DNA of 64,000 bases. It comes from Taudactylus pleione. Taxonomy: Eukaryota; Chordata; Amphibia; Anura; Myobatrachidae. The DNA is taken from the NCBI GenBank assembly GCA_031769625.1, contig JAUIMM010000204.1, positions 440,001 to 504,000 on the forward strand, read 5' to 3'. The translations under genes and the position numbers were made by a program. The notes beneath the pieces are model-generated. The model was not told the origin of the DNA. It ran no database searches and saw only the letters and a program-made list of their open reading frames with translations. This document shows, piece after piece, positions 54,561-64,000 of this stretch. Positions within the stretch are counted from its first letter, which is position 1. Each line of letters starts with the position of its first letter.

Positions 54561-54865
54561 TCTGAGTGTTTCATGAATGAGGATAATTGATAATATAATT
54601 GGTCTAAATAATTCCCTTTGTGACCCTAGGATAGAAAAAATATTATATTTTCGTCATACTCACAATTGTTCTTTTACCAGTGATATGATAAATCAGCAAT
54701 TTGAGGACAGACACATTTTTTGGGAGAAAGCGCTGTGATTCACCATTGTCTTACACTAATTAAATATGCAATGTAATGTTAATTGCTGCATATTGTGAAT
54801 ATATTAATTAGTGAGATATGTTTTACTTACACTAATTATTTCTTAATTTTCGCCTTTTTAAGTAG
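54561..54865 (+). other. flank with right copy of the direct repeat
   Basis: AT-rich. 54797-54845 repeats the block at 48772-48820. It lies just left of the hAT start at 54866. Confidence 0.55.
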
Positions 54866-55718
54866 AGATGAGCGGTTTGGATTCGGAGGAATCCGAACCA
54901 CTCCGAACAGGTGGAATCCGAGTACACCAGAGTTCAAGCTCGGGTGTTCCCGTCTGACTCGAATTCCACCTCAAGGCTGAACGTCACCCAGCCGCCGTCG
55001 GATTCTCGCGAGACTTGGGTGATGTTCGGCCTCGATAAAAGGCTTGGCGCTCGGCGCCATTTCAAGCTTCACGCTGCGCAGAGCTGAGCTCTGCATGTTA
55101 CTTAGTTAGGACTTCGGAGGGAGGGAGTTGGGACTGGCGGGGGCTGATCGGAGGCACACACAGCATGCTGATGTATGCTGCACTTACTCTGCTGTATTAG
55201 CCTGGCCCTGTACTGTCCAGAGGACTCAGTGGACATTTTTTTTTCGTGCTCTACTTTAATGTGCTTACAAGCACAGTGACTTCTTTGGTATAAGCACTGT
55301 GTTTATAGAAGCACCGTAACTAACTGGGCCTTAGCCCACTGTATACAAGCACTGTGACTTCTTGGGCAAAAGCCCTCTGTGTATACAAGCTCCGTGACTG
55401 CTTGGGCATTAGCAGATGTATGCAAATCAGCACTGACTTCTTGGGCATAAGCCCTCTGTGTATAAATTTAAAATAAAGTAAAAGCACTGTGACTTCTTGG
55501 GCAAAAACCCTCTGTGTATAATAGCACTGTGACTAATTGGGCCTTAGCCCACTGTATACAAGAATTGTGACTTCTTGGGCATAAGCCCTCTGTGTATATG
55601 TCAGACTAGTATTTGTTTGTGAACCCAGTGTGTGATATTCGTCTGTGTTGGTATCTGGAGGCGTGTACAGAAAGCTGGCAGGCCTAAGGAGACCTCCTGG
55701 CATGTAGTGAAGAACACT

Positions 55719-55788
55719 TCCCTGTCCGGGAATCTAACCCGGGTCTCGGCGGAGAGATGCCGGATAGTTCCCACTAGACCACCAGGGA
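55719..55788 (-). tRNA. tRNA-Glu-like gene, probable pseudogene
   Basis: The minus strand reads TCCCTGGTGGTCTAGTGGGA at the 5' end, CGGCATCTCTCCGCCG in the anticodon arm, CCGGGTTAGATTCCCGG in the T arm and CAGGGA at the 3' end. Length is 70 nt against the usual 72. The acceptor stem has six of seven pairs. The anticodon loop and D arm are each one base short and box B has A for C, so the anticodon (CTC expected) cannot be read safely. It sits inside the hAT leader array. Confidence 0.65.
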
Positions 55789-55799
55789 CGTCGGTGTTG

Positions 55800-56420
55800 A
55801 AGACAAGTTGTTATGTGCAATCAGAGGAGAGTGTGGCAGTAGATTGACCAGGCTGACACTGGATTAATACTGTACATATATAATAAAACACTCTTCTTAC
55901 TGTAACTGGAATGCTGGAGTGGTAGATCTTGGCAACGTATTCACCAGGCTGAAACTGGGTTGTCGCTGTAGTCCAGGATCCAGGAGCACTCAGATGGTAG
56001 CAGGATCGGATGCAGACAAAACACCGGAATGGGTAGTAGGTGATGATACCAGGAACGGCATCAAATAGAGCAGGAACCAGGAACACTCACCATGTAGTGA
56101 GAATGGTATACACAGGCAAGTTGTAGGTTCGGATAACTAGAACAGGTAGGTATTCTCTGTGCAACTAGTGGAATAGCTGCTGCAGGCTTAGACAGAACCG
56201 GATGTTGACCGGACACCGGAAAGGATAGTGGATGCTGATACCAGGAGCGGCATCAATGGTGCAGGAACAGGAACACTCACCATGCAATGAGAATGGTATA
56301 CAAAGGTGAGTTGCAGATTTGGAAACACTGAAGCCTGTGCATCTGGGATGTGATAAGAGGACGCTGGCAGAATCGGTAAGTGACCCGGCGACAGGGGAAA
56401 CAGACCCGGGTTATGACAGT
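55800..56420. repeat. insert with ~230-bp imperfect tandem duplication
   Basis: Two related units: the first from about 56005 (CGGATGCAGACAAAACACCG, GATGATACCAGGAACGGCAT, CACTCACCATGTAGTGAGAA), the second from about 56195 (CGGATGTTGACCGGACACCG, GCTGATACCAGGAGCGGCAT, CACTCACCATGCAATGAGAA). The array resumes after it at 56420. No coding capacity. Confidence 0.65.
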
Positions 56421-57842
56421 ATAAAAGCACCGTGACTAATTGGGCCTTAGTCCACTGTATACAAGCACTGTGACTTCTTGGGCATAAACCCTTTGTGTAT
56501 AAAAGCACCATGATTAATTGGGCCTTAGCCCACTGTATACAAGCACCGTGACTTCTTGGGCATAAGCCCTCTGTATATAAAAGCACCATGACTAATTGGG
56601 CCTTAGCCCACTGTATACAAGCACCGTTGACATCTTGGGCATAAGCCCTCTGTGTATAAAAGCACTGTGACTAATTGGGCCTTAGCCCACTGTATACAAG
56701 CACTGTGACTTTTTGGGCATAAGCCCTCTGTGTATACAAGCTCTGCGACTGCCTGGGCCTTAGCCCTCTGTATAGAAGCACCGTGACTTCTTTGGCATAA
56801 GCCCTCTGTGTATAAAAGCACCGTAACTAATTGGGCCTTATCCCACTGTATACAAGCACGGTGACTTCTTGGGCATAAGCCCTCTGTGTATAAAAGCACT
56901 GTGACTAATTGGGCCTTATCCCACTGTATACAAGCATTGTGACTTTTTGGGCATAAGCCGTATACAAGCTCGGCGACTGCTTGGGCCTTAGCCCTCTGTT
57001 TACAAGGTCCATGACTGCTTGGGCCTTAGCCCTCTGTATATAAGCTCCATGACTTCTTCGGCATAAGCCCTCTGTGTATAAAAACACTGTGACTAATTGG
57101 GCCTTAGCCCACTGAATTCAAGCACAGTGACTTCTTGGGCATAAGCCCTCTGTGTATACAAGCTCCGTGACTCCTTGTGCTTTAGCCCTCTGTATACAAG
57201 CACTGTGACTTCTTGGGCATAAGCCCTCTGTGTATACAAGCTCCGTGGCTGCTTGGGCCTTAGCCCTCTGTATACAAGCACTGTGACTTCTTGGGCATAA
57301 GCCCTCTGTGTATAAAAGCACCATGACTAATTGGGCCTTAGAGCACTGTGTACAAGCACTGTGACTTATTGGGCATAAACCCTCTGTGTATAAAAGCACC
57401 GTGGCTAATTGGGCAGTAGCCCTCTGTGTGTTTTCATCAATGTGGATCATGACAACCAACCGAGTGTAGGGCAGAAGCAGCAAAGAAAGTGCTAGCAGTG
57501 CAGCTTCTGGAACCAGTCACGATGACGATACTAGTCATTCACTATCATCTAAAGCTGATGCTCAAGGGCGTAGAGGCTTTAAAAAATTACAGTATTCGAA
57601 ATCCAAATATTGAGATTCACACGGGTAAACACAAAAAAACCTCTAAAGGTTGCAGAAAAACAAAAGATTGCCAACAAACTGTTCACCACACGTAGTGGCA
57701 AGGAAAGGCTCAGGCCTTAGCCTTTATTTCTTAGTGGTGGTTCTGCACCTGTCAGTGAGGCTCTTCTGTCTCTCATGACAATGAAAGACCTTTTCACAGA
57801 AGTGTAAAAAAACTGAAAACCACTAAGGCAGTAGATCAAACT

Positions 57843-60430
57843 GTGCGTTCAGAGACACAAATGTCAGAAATCCCAGAGGAGAGTCTAAGTGTGTGCATGA
57901 GTGCTATGTATAAGCCTGACCTTTCAGAGGAGCCGCCTTCCACAGTTTCTGCTCCCTCTGTATTTGTGGGGATGAGCAGCATAAGTATTGCTGATGACAT
58001 AGAAATTGAGGATGCAAATGTGGAATTGCAAGAGGATGAGGGGGATATTTCTGTAGCTGACGCTAGCACTAATGAGGATATTGATGAGGATGTTGTTTGT
58101 GTAAGTCAGGCACCGGTGGAAGCACCTCTTAGCCATGATAAGAAGGCCATTGTCATGCCTGGGCATAGAACCAACAAATCCACCTCTTATGTCTGGTATT
58201 ATATTTACCCAAATCCTGACAACACTTGTCAAGCCATTTATAGCCATTGTGGAACCATAGTAAGTAGAGGTAGGAACGTTAAGCATCTAGGAACCTCCAC
58301 ACTATTACGTCATCTGCAGTAAGCTCATCCTGACAAGTATTTTATAACATCAGAATCAGAAACTGGTTCTAAAAATATAACAAGCAGTCCAGCATCAATT
58401 AGCTCACTTCTCTCTACTAGATCCAAGCATCTGCAATCTCCACCGCCAACACACTCATCCACAATATCCTCAGTAATGATCAGAGGTAGTCCAGCATCCA
58501 ATTTGCTAAGCGACTCATCCCCTTTCCAGGACTCCTCAGAAGAATCCTTAAGTGCTAGGCCTGCTGTTGCTGCTGGATCTTCATCCCAGAAGTGGACCAA
58601 GAAGACTACTAGTAGTAGCTTAACAAAACAATTGACTGTTAAAGAATCTCTTGCAAGGGGAAGCAAGTATGACAGCTCTCACCAAGTCGCACAGCAGATC
58701 ACTGACGCCATGACAGCTATGCTGGTATTAGATCTGCATCTAATATTCGCAAGAAATGCAGTTGGTTTTACAAAGTTAATTGAGGTCCTGTGTCCCCGGT
58801 ACCAAATTCCATCTCGGTTTCATTTTACACGAAAAAACATTCCTCGGCTGTACCAGGACGTTAAAAAGAACCTAATTATTGCCCTACAAAATGCCATTGT
58901 AACAACTGTTCACTTAACCACAGAGATGTGGACAAGTGGTAGTGGGCAAACTAAAGATTACATGACTGTGATAGCCTACTGGGTGGGTGAATTGCCTTCA
59001 GCAGCAGAAGCAGTATCTAACAAACAACACCAGCTCATTCTGAGGCAGGCTACTCTGTTTATCACAGGATTCATTAAAAGGCATACCACTGACAACCTCT
59101 TAGCAAAACTAAGAGATGTAATAGATACATGGCTTACCCCACTTGGACTCTCCTCAGGATGTGTGATTTCTGATAACTCCTCAAATATTGTGAAAGCATT
59201 ACAGCTGGGTGAATTTCAACACATCCCGTTTTGCTCACAAAATCAACTTAGTGGTGCAGTTTTTTTTTTTTAAAATGACAGGGACGTGCAGGAGATGCTG
59301 TCTGTGGCCCTAAAAATTTCGGGACATTTTCGGCATTCAGCAACAGCATGCAGGAGATTGCAGCACCTGCAAGAACAGTTTAATTTGCCCTGCCATCAAC
59401 TGATGCAAGAGGTGGTAACAAGGTGGAACTCCACCCTTTATATGCTTCAGCGGATGGAGGAACAGCAAAAAGCAATCCATAGCTATACAACAAGCTATGA
59501 TATTGGGAGAGGAGGGGGAATGTACCTTAGCCCAACACAGTGGAGAGTACTTTCTGTCTTCTGCAAGGTGCTCAAACCATTTGAAGTAGCCACATGTGAA
59601 GGGAGTGCTGACACTGCTAGCTTGAGTAAGGTGATTCCCCTAATTAGGCTTTGGAAAATCAGCTGGAGAAATTGAAGGAGATTAAACAAAACGAATCCGC
59701 AAAGTTTGCCGGACTTGTATATCAATTCCTTTATTCGCTTCGCCAGGATCCACGGATGGCCATGATCTTGAAATCTGATCACTACATTTTAGCAACCATG
59801 CTTGATCCTAGGTTTAAGTTGTATGCTGTGTCTTTCTTTGCAACTGACCCAGATCTTAAAAGATGAAAAGAGCTACTGGTAAGCAAGTTGGCAAGTGTCA
59901 CAAACACTACGACATCTCCTCCTTCAATTTCTTCAGCAGCAGCCAGAAAAAAAATCGGCTTTCCCAAAAGACCCAGTGGTGATGCAGATAAGTCAACCCA
60001 ACATTTTAACATCTGGTCGGGTCTAAAAGAATTGCCCAACATTAGTGACACCTCTACCGTAACTCCATCTGATACGATCACCTTCCAAAGAATGGTGGAG
60101 GATTATTTTCATGACACCATAAAAATAGACATGTCACAGAGTCCCTTCGAGTACCGGAAGGAAAGAAAAAAAAAAAGCAATTTGGAGGCCCTCGTATGAA
60201 CTTGCTTTGCATTACTTAAGCTGCCCACCCTCCAGTGTGTACTCAGAAAGAGTTTTCAGCACAGCTGGGAACCTTGTGAGTGAACGGCGTAGGAGGCTAC
60301 TTCCTCAAAATATTGAAAAGATGATGTTCATCTAAATGAACTGGAAATTCCCACAGGAAGACCTTTCCCAGCAATTACGTCACAGTGAATTAATATTGTG
60401 TGAGGATGGCAACGACAATGACATCCTGCC
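57843..60430 (+). pseudogene. hAT (Ac/ZBED-like) transposase pseudogene
   Basis: An acidic N-terminus (DIEIEDANVELQEDEGDIS) leads to a degenerate BED zinc finger (SYVWYYIYPNPDNTCQAIYS with CG, then TSTLLRHLQ and stop). The core continues from 58476: FARNAVGFTKLIEVLCPRYQ, ALQNAIVTTVHLTTEMWTSG, GCVISDNSSNIVKALQ. A run of T causes a shift near 59270. Then QLMQEVVTRWNSTLYMLQRM (the conserved R-W-N-S block), ILATMLDPRFKLYAVSFFA, and the dimerisation domain ALHYLSCPPSSVYSERVFST then ERRRRLL near 60205-60305. At least five stops or frameshifts disrupt it. Layout matches Ac-like hAT transposases of about 650 residues. Confidence 0.87.
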
Positions 60431-60489
60431 ACTGTAGAGCTGTTGCCATAAGCCCAGTGGGCAGTGGGGCGTCTTTATTCCCTACCTCA

Positions 60490-60690
60490 CACACATACAC
60501 TGATTTTTTTTAGTCAGAATCCAATTAACCTACCAGTATGGTTTTGCATTGTGGGAGGAAACCGGAGTACCCAGGAGAAACCCACACAAAAATGGTGAGA
60601 AGATACAAACTCCAAAAATAAAGGCTTTGTGAGAATCAAACCCACTTCCTGAGTGCTGTGAGGCAGTATTGCTAACCATTACACCAACAA
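60490..60690. repeat. LINE/SINE 3'-tail type repeat
   Basis: CCAATTAACCTACCAGTATG, GGGAGGAAACCGGAGTACCC, GAGAAACCCACACAAAAATG and GAATCAAACCCACTTCCTGA. Same family as 28262-28560, abutting the end of the hAT relic. Confidence 0.6.
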
Positions 60691-61213
60691 TGATTCCCAA
60701 TCAAGTTTCAACATTTCTAATGTAGTTTAGAAGATGAAAGCAAATCTATTTACTATGAGTTAGGGATGGCCATCGACCACCGATTGTTATTGGTCAATGA
60801 TGGATGGTTCCTCAACAATGGGAGAGATCCTATGCTGCACATCGGCGGCTTAGGTCAAGTGGCAGAGGTGCTCGCATTTGCGGCTCAGGTGTTTGCACCT
60901 GTGAGCGCCTACCTTCAACGGTTCAGCCATCGATTACTTTCTGCCAAGGGTAAAACACCATCAGCTATTGATAGCGTGTGCCTAGATGGACAACCCTACT
61001 ATGGGCTACTGTACACCACCTAGCACCTTTTCATTACAATTTTCTTTACAATGGTTCTCATAAATGTCTCCAAAAGGTTGTATTGTGATGCTTTCCTTCA
61101 TTTTACATAACTTTCAGCTTTCCCGCTTTATTCTGATGAACAGTATAATCTTGCTGAACAGTCATTCATTTGCTCCAGAAAGCTTCATCTGCCCACTACA
61201 TAATCACACTTTG
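60691..61213. other. non-coding; fragment shared with 43000-43110
   Basis: GGGATGGCCATCGACCACCG is the inverse of GGTCGATGGCCATCCC near 43056-43073. The 85-residue frame at 60766-61023 has no domain. No gene supported. Confidence 0.35.
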
Positions 61214-61398
61214 GTGTAGATTTATTGAGTTGTGGGTTATCAAAGGAGCCAACAATTGGCGGCTATAAGTTAGTTTTAAAATGGCAATTTAAATAATTGC
61301 TAAACCACACTTGTTCAACATTTATTTCCATTGCTGTTTTAAAACTATTAACTAAATGGTTTTGATAACCCACTTATTTATAAAGCTACCCCTTATTG
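61214..61398. mobile_element. short palindromic MITE
   Basis: GGTGTAGATTTATTGAGTTG with GTGGGTTATCAAA pairs with TTTTGATAACCCAC and TTATTTATAAAGCTACCCC. The inner arms GTTAGTTTTAAAATGGCAAT and the inverse of ATTGCTGTTTTAAAAC also match. No clear target duplication. Confidence 0.55.
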
Positions 61399-62730
61399 AT
61401 TAGTCTGGCTATAGAGGGAAGAAAACATCCAGTCTTCAAATGGTTAAAAGAAAGTAAAAAAAATAAAATAAATTTTTTTAAGATTATGTTATTAAAAACT
61501 GGAGAATGTTAATATAATCAGAATAATTACTGAGCTTACTATCACTTTATTTAGTTTACACTTATGGGCTTTTCTGTACACACATTCTTTTTTTCCTGCA
61601 AGGAATGAATATTTAAGATTTTACTTCCCATAGGAAGGCACTGTATACATGTGATTGTGTGCTATTGTGGTTTTTACTGTTTCCAATGCCACATTAGAGC
61701 ATGGAATATTATGGCTGCATCAGTTTCCCAGCTCCAACACTGACTTGAAAAAAAACTCTCACATACATGTGGTACCACATTTCGCTTGCATTTTCAAATG
61801 AGGCATGGTCTGTGAGATGCCAGGGCTTGGTATTTTCAAAGCACAAACAAAGCAACATCTATCTGTGCATAGTCTAAGGATTTAATAAACACAAGCGTAA
61901 GGTATCCGGCCAGAATGTTGATAACACAATGGCAGCAGGTTCTGAATGTGACATGGACTAAAGTTTGTCAAGAAAAATGTCAGCATGGTTAAAATGCCAA
62001 CATGTTCATAATATTGACATAAGTCGACACCATAATCTCAACAGTACATTTTGTGTGTTATTTTTAGGGTTAGAGTTTGAACAAAATATTAAAAAAATAA
62101 ACCCCCTGTACATATTGCTTGTCGTCCTAATGTCCATGACGACATCTCTGGTGATGATATTCTAAATGTCAAATTTCATACCTCACCTGCATAGAAAAAC
62201 AAGGTCTGTTAAAAGCAAGATTTTTTTTCCTGTTTCTTACAGAGCATTTGATGTGTGTTCGCAAAGCCTCCCTGTAGCATCATGTACAGTGCACTTACCA
62301 AGTGCTCCAGTAGAACGCCATCATATTATACCACATTATCGTTTTTGTGAAAGCAAACCAAAGAAGAACACTTAACAGATAGTCCATTCAATTATAATGT
62401 TGACCACTACTCCCATCTCTGAATCAGACTCTCAGTCTCTTGCTCTGTCATGCTTAAATCTCCATGCTTCATAAAGGATCGTTTCTTTGATGTGTTTGGT
62501 TACAGCTTTAGGAGGTAGAATTATGCATCAAGGTATTTCAAGATTGATGTGTTTAGGATTATTCATTTTGAAGATTGATAACTGTACTGAAATGGCCTCC
62601 TTTTCTTCGTGGAAATGTTTAAAAAAAATTAAGGAACAGATATTTTCGCTCTGCATTGGGAACATATAAATTAGCTGGAGTAATAGGAGATGATCCCCAT
62701 ACACACGTGAGTATATCAATAATGGCAAAG
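61399..62730. other. non-coding; decayed repeat near 61910-62070
   Basis: ATGTCAGCATGGTTAAAATG and GACATAAGTCGACACC loosely recall the GTCGAC foldback at 33422. TCTCTGAATCAGACTC at 62413 recalls the GGCCTGATTCAGA termini. Otherwise nothing is recognised. Confidence 0.35.
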
Positions 62731-62738
62731 GTTTAGAC

Positions 62739-62923
62739 CAGTGATTCCCAAACTCGGTCCTCAAGGCACACTACCAGTCCTGGTTTTAGTGATATCCATG
62801 CTTAAGCACAGATGGTTAAATCAAAATAACTGAGGTACTAATTAAGTCACCTGTGCTGAACTATGGCTATCCTTAAAACTTGGACTGTTAGTGTGCCTTG
62901 GGGACCGTGGTTGGGAACCCCTG
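62739..62923. mobile_element. 185-bp hAT MITE with perfect 8-bp duplication
   Basis: Left end CAGTGATTCCCAAACTCGGT with CCTCAAGGCACAC; right end GTGTGCCTTGGGGACCGTGG with TTGGGAACCCCTG. GTTTAGAC flanks it (62731-62738 and 62924-62931). A classic vertebrate hAT MITE layout. Confidence 0.93.
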
Positions 62924-63069
62924 GTTTAGACTGTGCAGAAATTGGCTCAGTAAGTTATTAATGTAGGTTGCTGCTGAAAAATGATGTGGGAAACTCTGCC
63001 CCCTCAAGATATATTGTACAAACTAGATTTTTTTGAGTGCATCCCTAACACATAATATACTGTATAATC

Positions 63070-63288
63070 CAGTGATTTTCAACCTTTTCATCACGAGACG
63101 CACTACACAAGATTTTAAAATTGCCAAGGCACTCAATCCGGCGATACAGCATGCGTGACCAATGAAAAAACATACATATTGGCTCCCACATAAAAATATA
63201 CACACACATTGGCCTCCAGAGGACTAAATCACCCTACAGTACAAGTGCGCTGAGCTGACCGCCGCGGCACAGTGGTTGAAAAACGCTG
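63070..63288. mobile_element. 219-bp hAT MITE with perfect 8-bp duplication
   Basis: Left end CAGTGATTTTCAACCTTTTC, right end CACAGTGGTTGAAAAACGCTG. GTATAATC flanks it (63062-63069 and 63289-63296). The interior has GCGCTGAGCTGACCGCCGCG but no coding capacity. Confidence 0.93.
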
Positions 63289-63295
63289 GTATAAT

Positions 63296-63505
63296 CTGTA
63301 TTTAATTATGTATGTTACTATTCTACAAAATATTTTTTATATGCATCACATACATATATGAGTAATCTGTATTTAAATATGTATATTATCCCTTATATAT
63401 ATATAATCTGTATTTAAATATGTATGTTCTTACATATATGTGTATGTAAACATGTATGTTGTTACATATATATGTAATCTGTATTTAAATATGTATGCTC
63501 ACTGA
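63296..63505. repeat. ~25-60 bp AT-rich tandem repeat
   Basis: AATCTGTATTTAAATATGTA recurs four times (63294, 63364, 63408, 63476) separated by TATATATA variants and TGTTACATATA. Confidence 0.75.
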
Positions 63506-64000
63506 GGAAGCCTGCCTCCCACACAAAATATGTAGATTAAGGAGGAATTGATAGTCACGCCGATTGTAAGGCGCCATCACAGTCAGCGCTGGATGTCTAC
63601 CCTACATTCTACAAACTATCAAGTAAGGAGATATGCACTATAGTACCAATACTCACCCATCCATACAACTCACAAAAGAAGCCACTATATAAGAGGGGGT
63701 CCCTATCAGAGGAGTAAGTTTCAGTGAGCGAGTAGAAAAGTGACAACTAGGTGAGTACATTGATCCCCTTTTTCATTAATACCTCTGAAAGCTACTTGGA
63801 AATATTCAGTTGTATGCAATTTGAAACAGAGCAAGTGGGATACCTGAAGTTTTGGAAATTCTTCTGTGACTATAGATAAGGGTAAGAGCCATATTGCGAA
63901 CTACTCTTGCCATATATGTTATTTGTTATATTGTATACCGGCATTAGGAAACACTTCCATGTTTTAGTTATATTAGACATTTTAATATGCTACTAATCTT
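63506..64000. other. non-coding, nothing recognised
   Basis: Unique-looking sequence to the window edge. A short TATATAAGAG motif at 63686 could be a TATA-like box but nothing downstream supports a gene. Confidence 0.3.

Larger units (their letters stand above)
55240..57440. repeat. 38-bp tandem repeat array (dimeric ~76-bp units)
   Basis: Alternating units GTGACTTCTTGGGCATAAGC (then CCTCTGTGTATA) and GTGACTAATTGGGCCTTAGC (then CCACTGTATACA), each preceded by AAGCACC or AAGCACT. More than 40 monomers occur in two blocks, 55240-55610 and 56420-57440. Open frames across the array (YTEGLCPRSHSACIQRAKAQ) are repeat artefacts. Confidence 0.9.
54866..60470 (+). mobile_element. degenerate autonomous hAT (Ac-like) element with long repeat-bearing leader
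   Basis: The left end TAGAGATGAGCGGTTTGGAT is a recurrent hAT terminus in vertebrates. A 38-bp repeat leader (55240-57440) precedes a broken transposase (57843-60430). The matching right end was not found, so the element seems truncated at about 60470, just beyond the coding end. A non-hAT insert at about 55620-56420, holding a tRNA-Glu pseudogene, interrupts the leader. Confidence 0.7.

Noticed and set aside
55715..55745. Primer-binding site of an LTR retroelement (complement of tRNA 3' end)
   Set aside because: The match extends over the whole 70-nt tRNA, not just the 3' 18 nt, and no LTR or gag sequence adjoins it.
56188..57483. Series of minus-strand frames with YTEGLCPRSH repeats
   Set aside because: They are translations of the 38-bp tandem array; unit length not divisible by three makes frames wander.
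60766..61023. 85-residue plus-strand frame
   Set aside because: Overlaps a dispersed repeat fragment shared with 43000-43110 and has no domain.

Overview
The window is vertebrate nuclear DNA. It holds one intron-rich host gene buried in transposon remains, and nothing in it looks bacterial or viral. The mix of DIRS-type tyrosine-recombinase retroelement, Tc1/mariner, hAT, L1-like and Gypsy remains, plus many foldback elements, points to an amphibian with a large genome, most likely a frog. The species is inference.

The host gene is ppm1f (PP2C-family Ser/Thr phosphatase, POPX2/CaMKP) on the minus strand. Seven coding exons can be joined by GT-AG rules and phase: 37548-37388, 30638-30502, 26830-26631, 24007-23819, 20370-20227, 19345-19252 and 18582-18215. 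The model is open over 1293 nt (430 residues plus stop) and keeps every PP2C metal and phosphate motif. A GC-rich promoter lies above exon 1 (about 37549-37720). A probable 3'UTR runs down to about 16.43 kb.

Left flank (1-16.4 kb): minisatellite (1-225); a truncated DIRS copy (615-3049) carrying two foldback insertions; a complete but dead Tc1 element (3061-4697, 221-bp inverted repeats); and an 8.5-kb composite hAT (7273-15777, 8-bp target duplication GCCATAAC). The hAT holds an internal duplication, GGGGGCACT-type minisatellites and a nearly full-length DIRS element (8518-14199).

ppm1f introns: an L1-like LINE carrying a Harbinger-type MITE (intron 4), a DIRS end fragment (intron 5), LINE/SINE-tail repeats, and in intron 1 a string of foldback elements, one with a nested hAT that has a perfect target duplication.

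Right flank (37.7-64 kb): hATs with perfect 8-bp duplications at 38333, 40409, 41043, 62739 and 63070, two of them in the same octamer of one minisatellite; three copies in the window of a multi-hairpin element (1178, 43578, 50494); a truncated minus-strand Tc1 (49209-50403); a Gypsy relic with integrase upstream of reverse transcriptase (51310-54560, Gmr1-like order); and a degenerate autonomous hAT (54866-60470) with a 38-bp repeat array and a tRNA-Glu pseudogene.

No intact transposon ORF remains. The only gene judged functional is ppm1f. The most interesting signals are the compensated hairpins of the 0.47-kb foldback family, the related minisatellite inside three distinct hATs, and the pol-order anomaly of the Gypsy relic.
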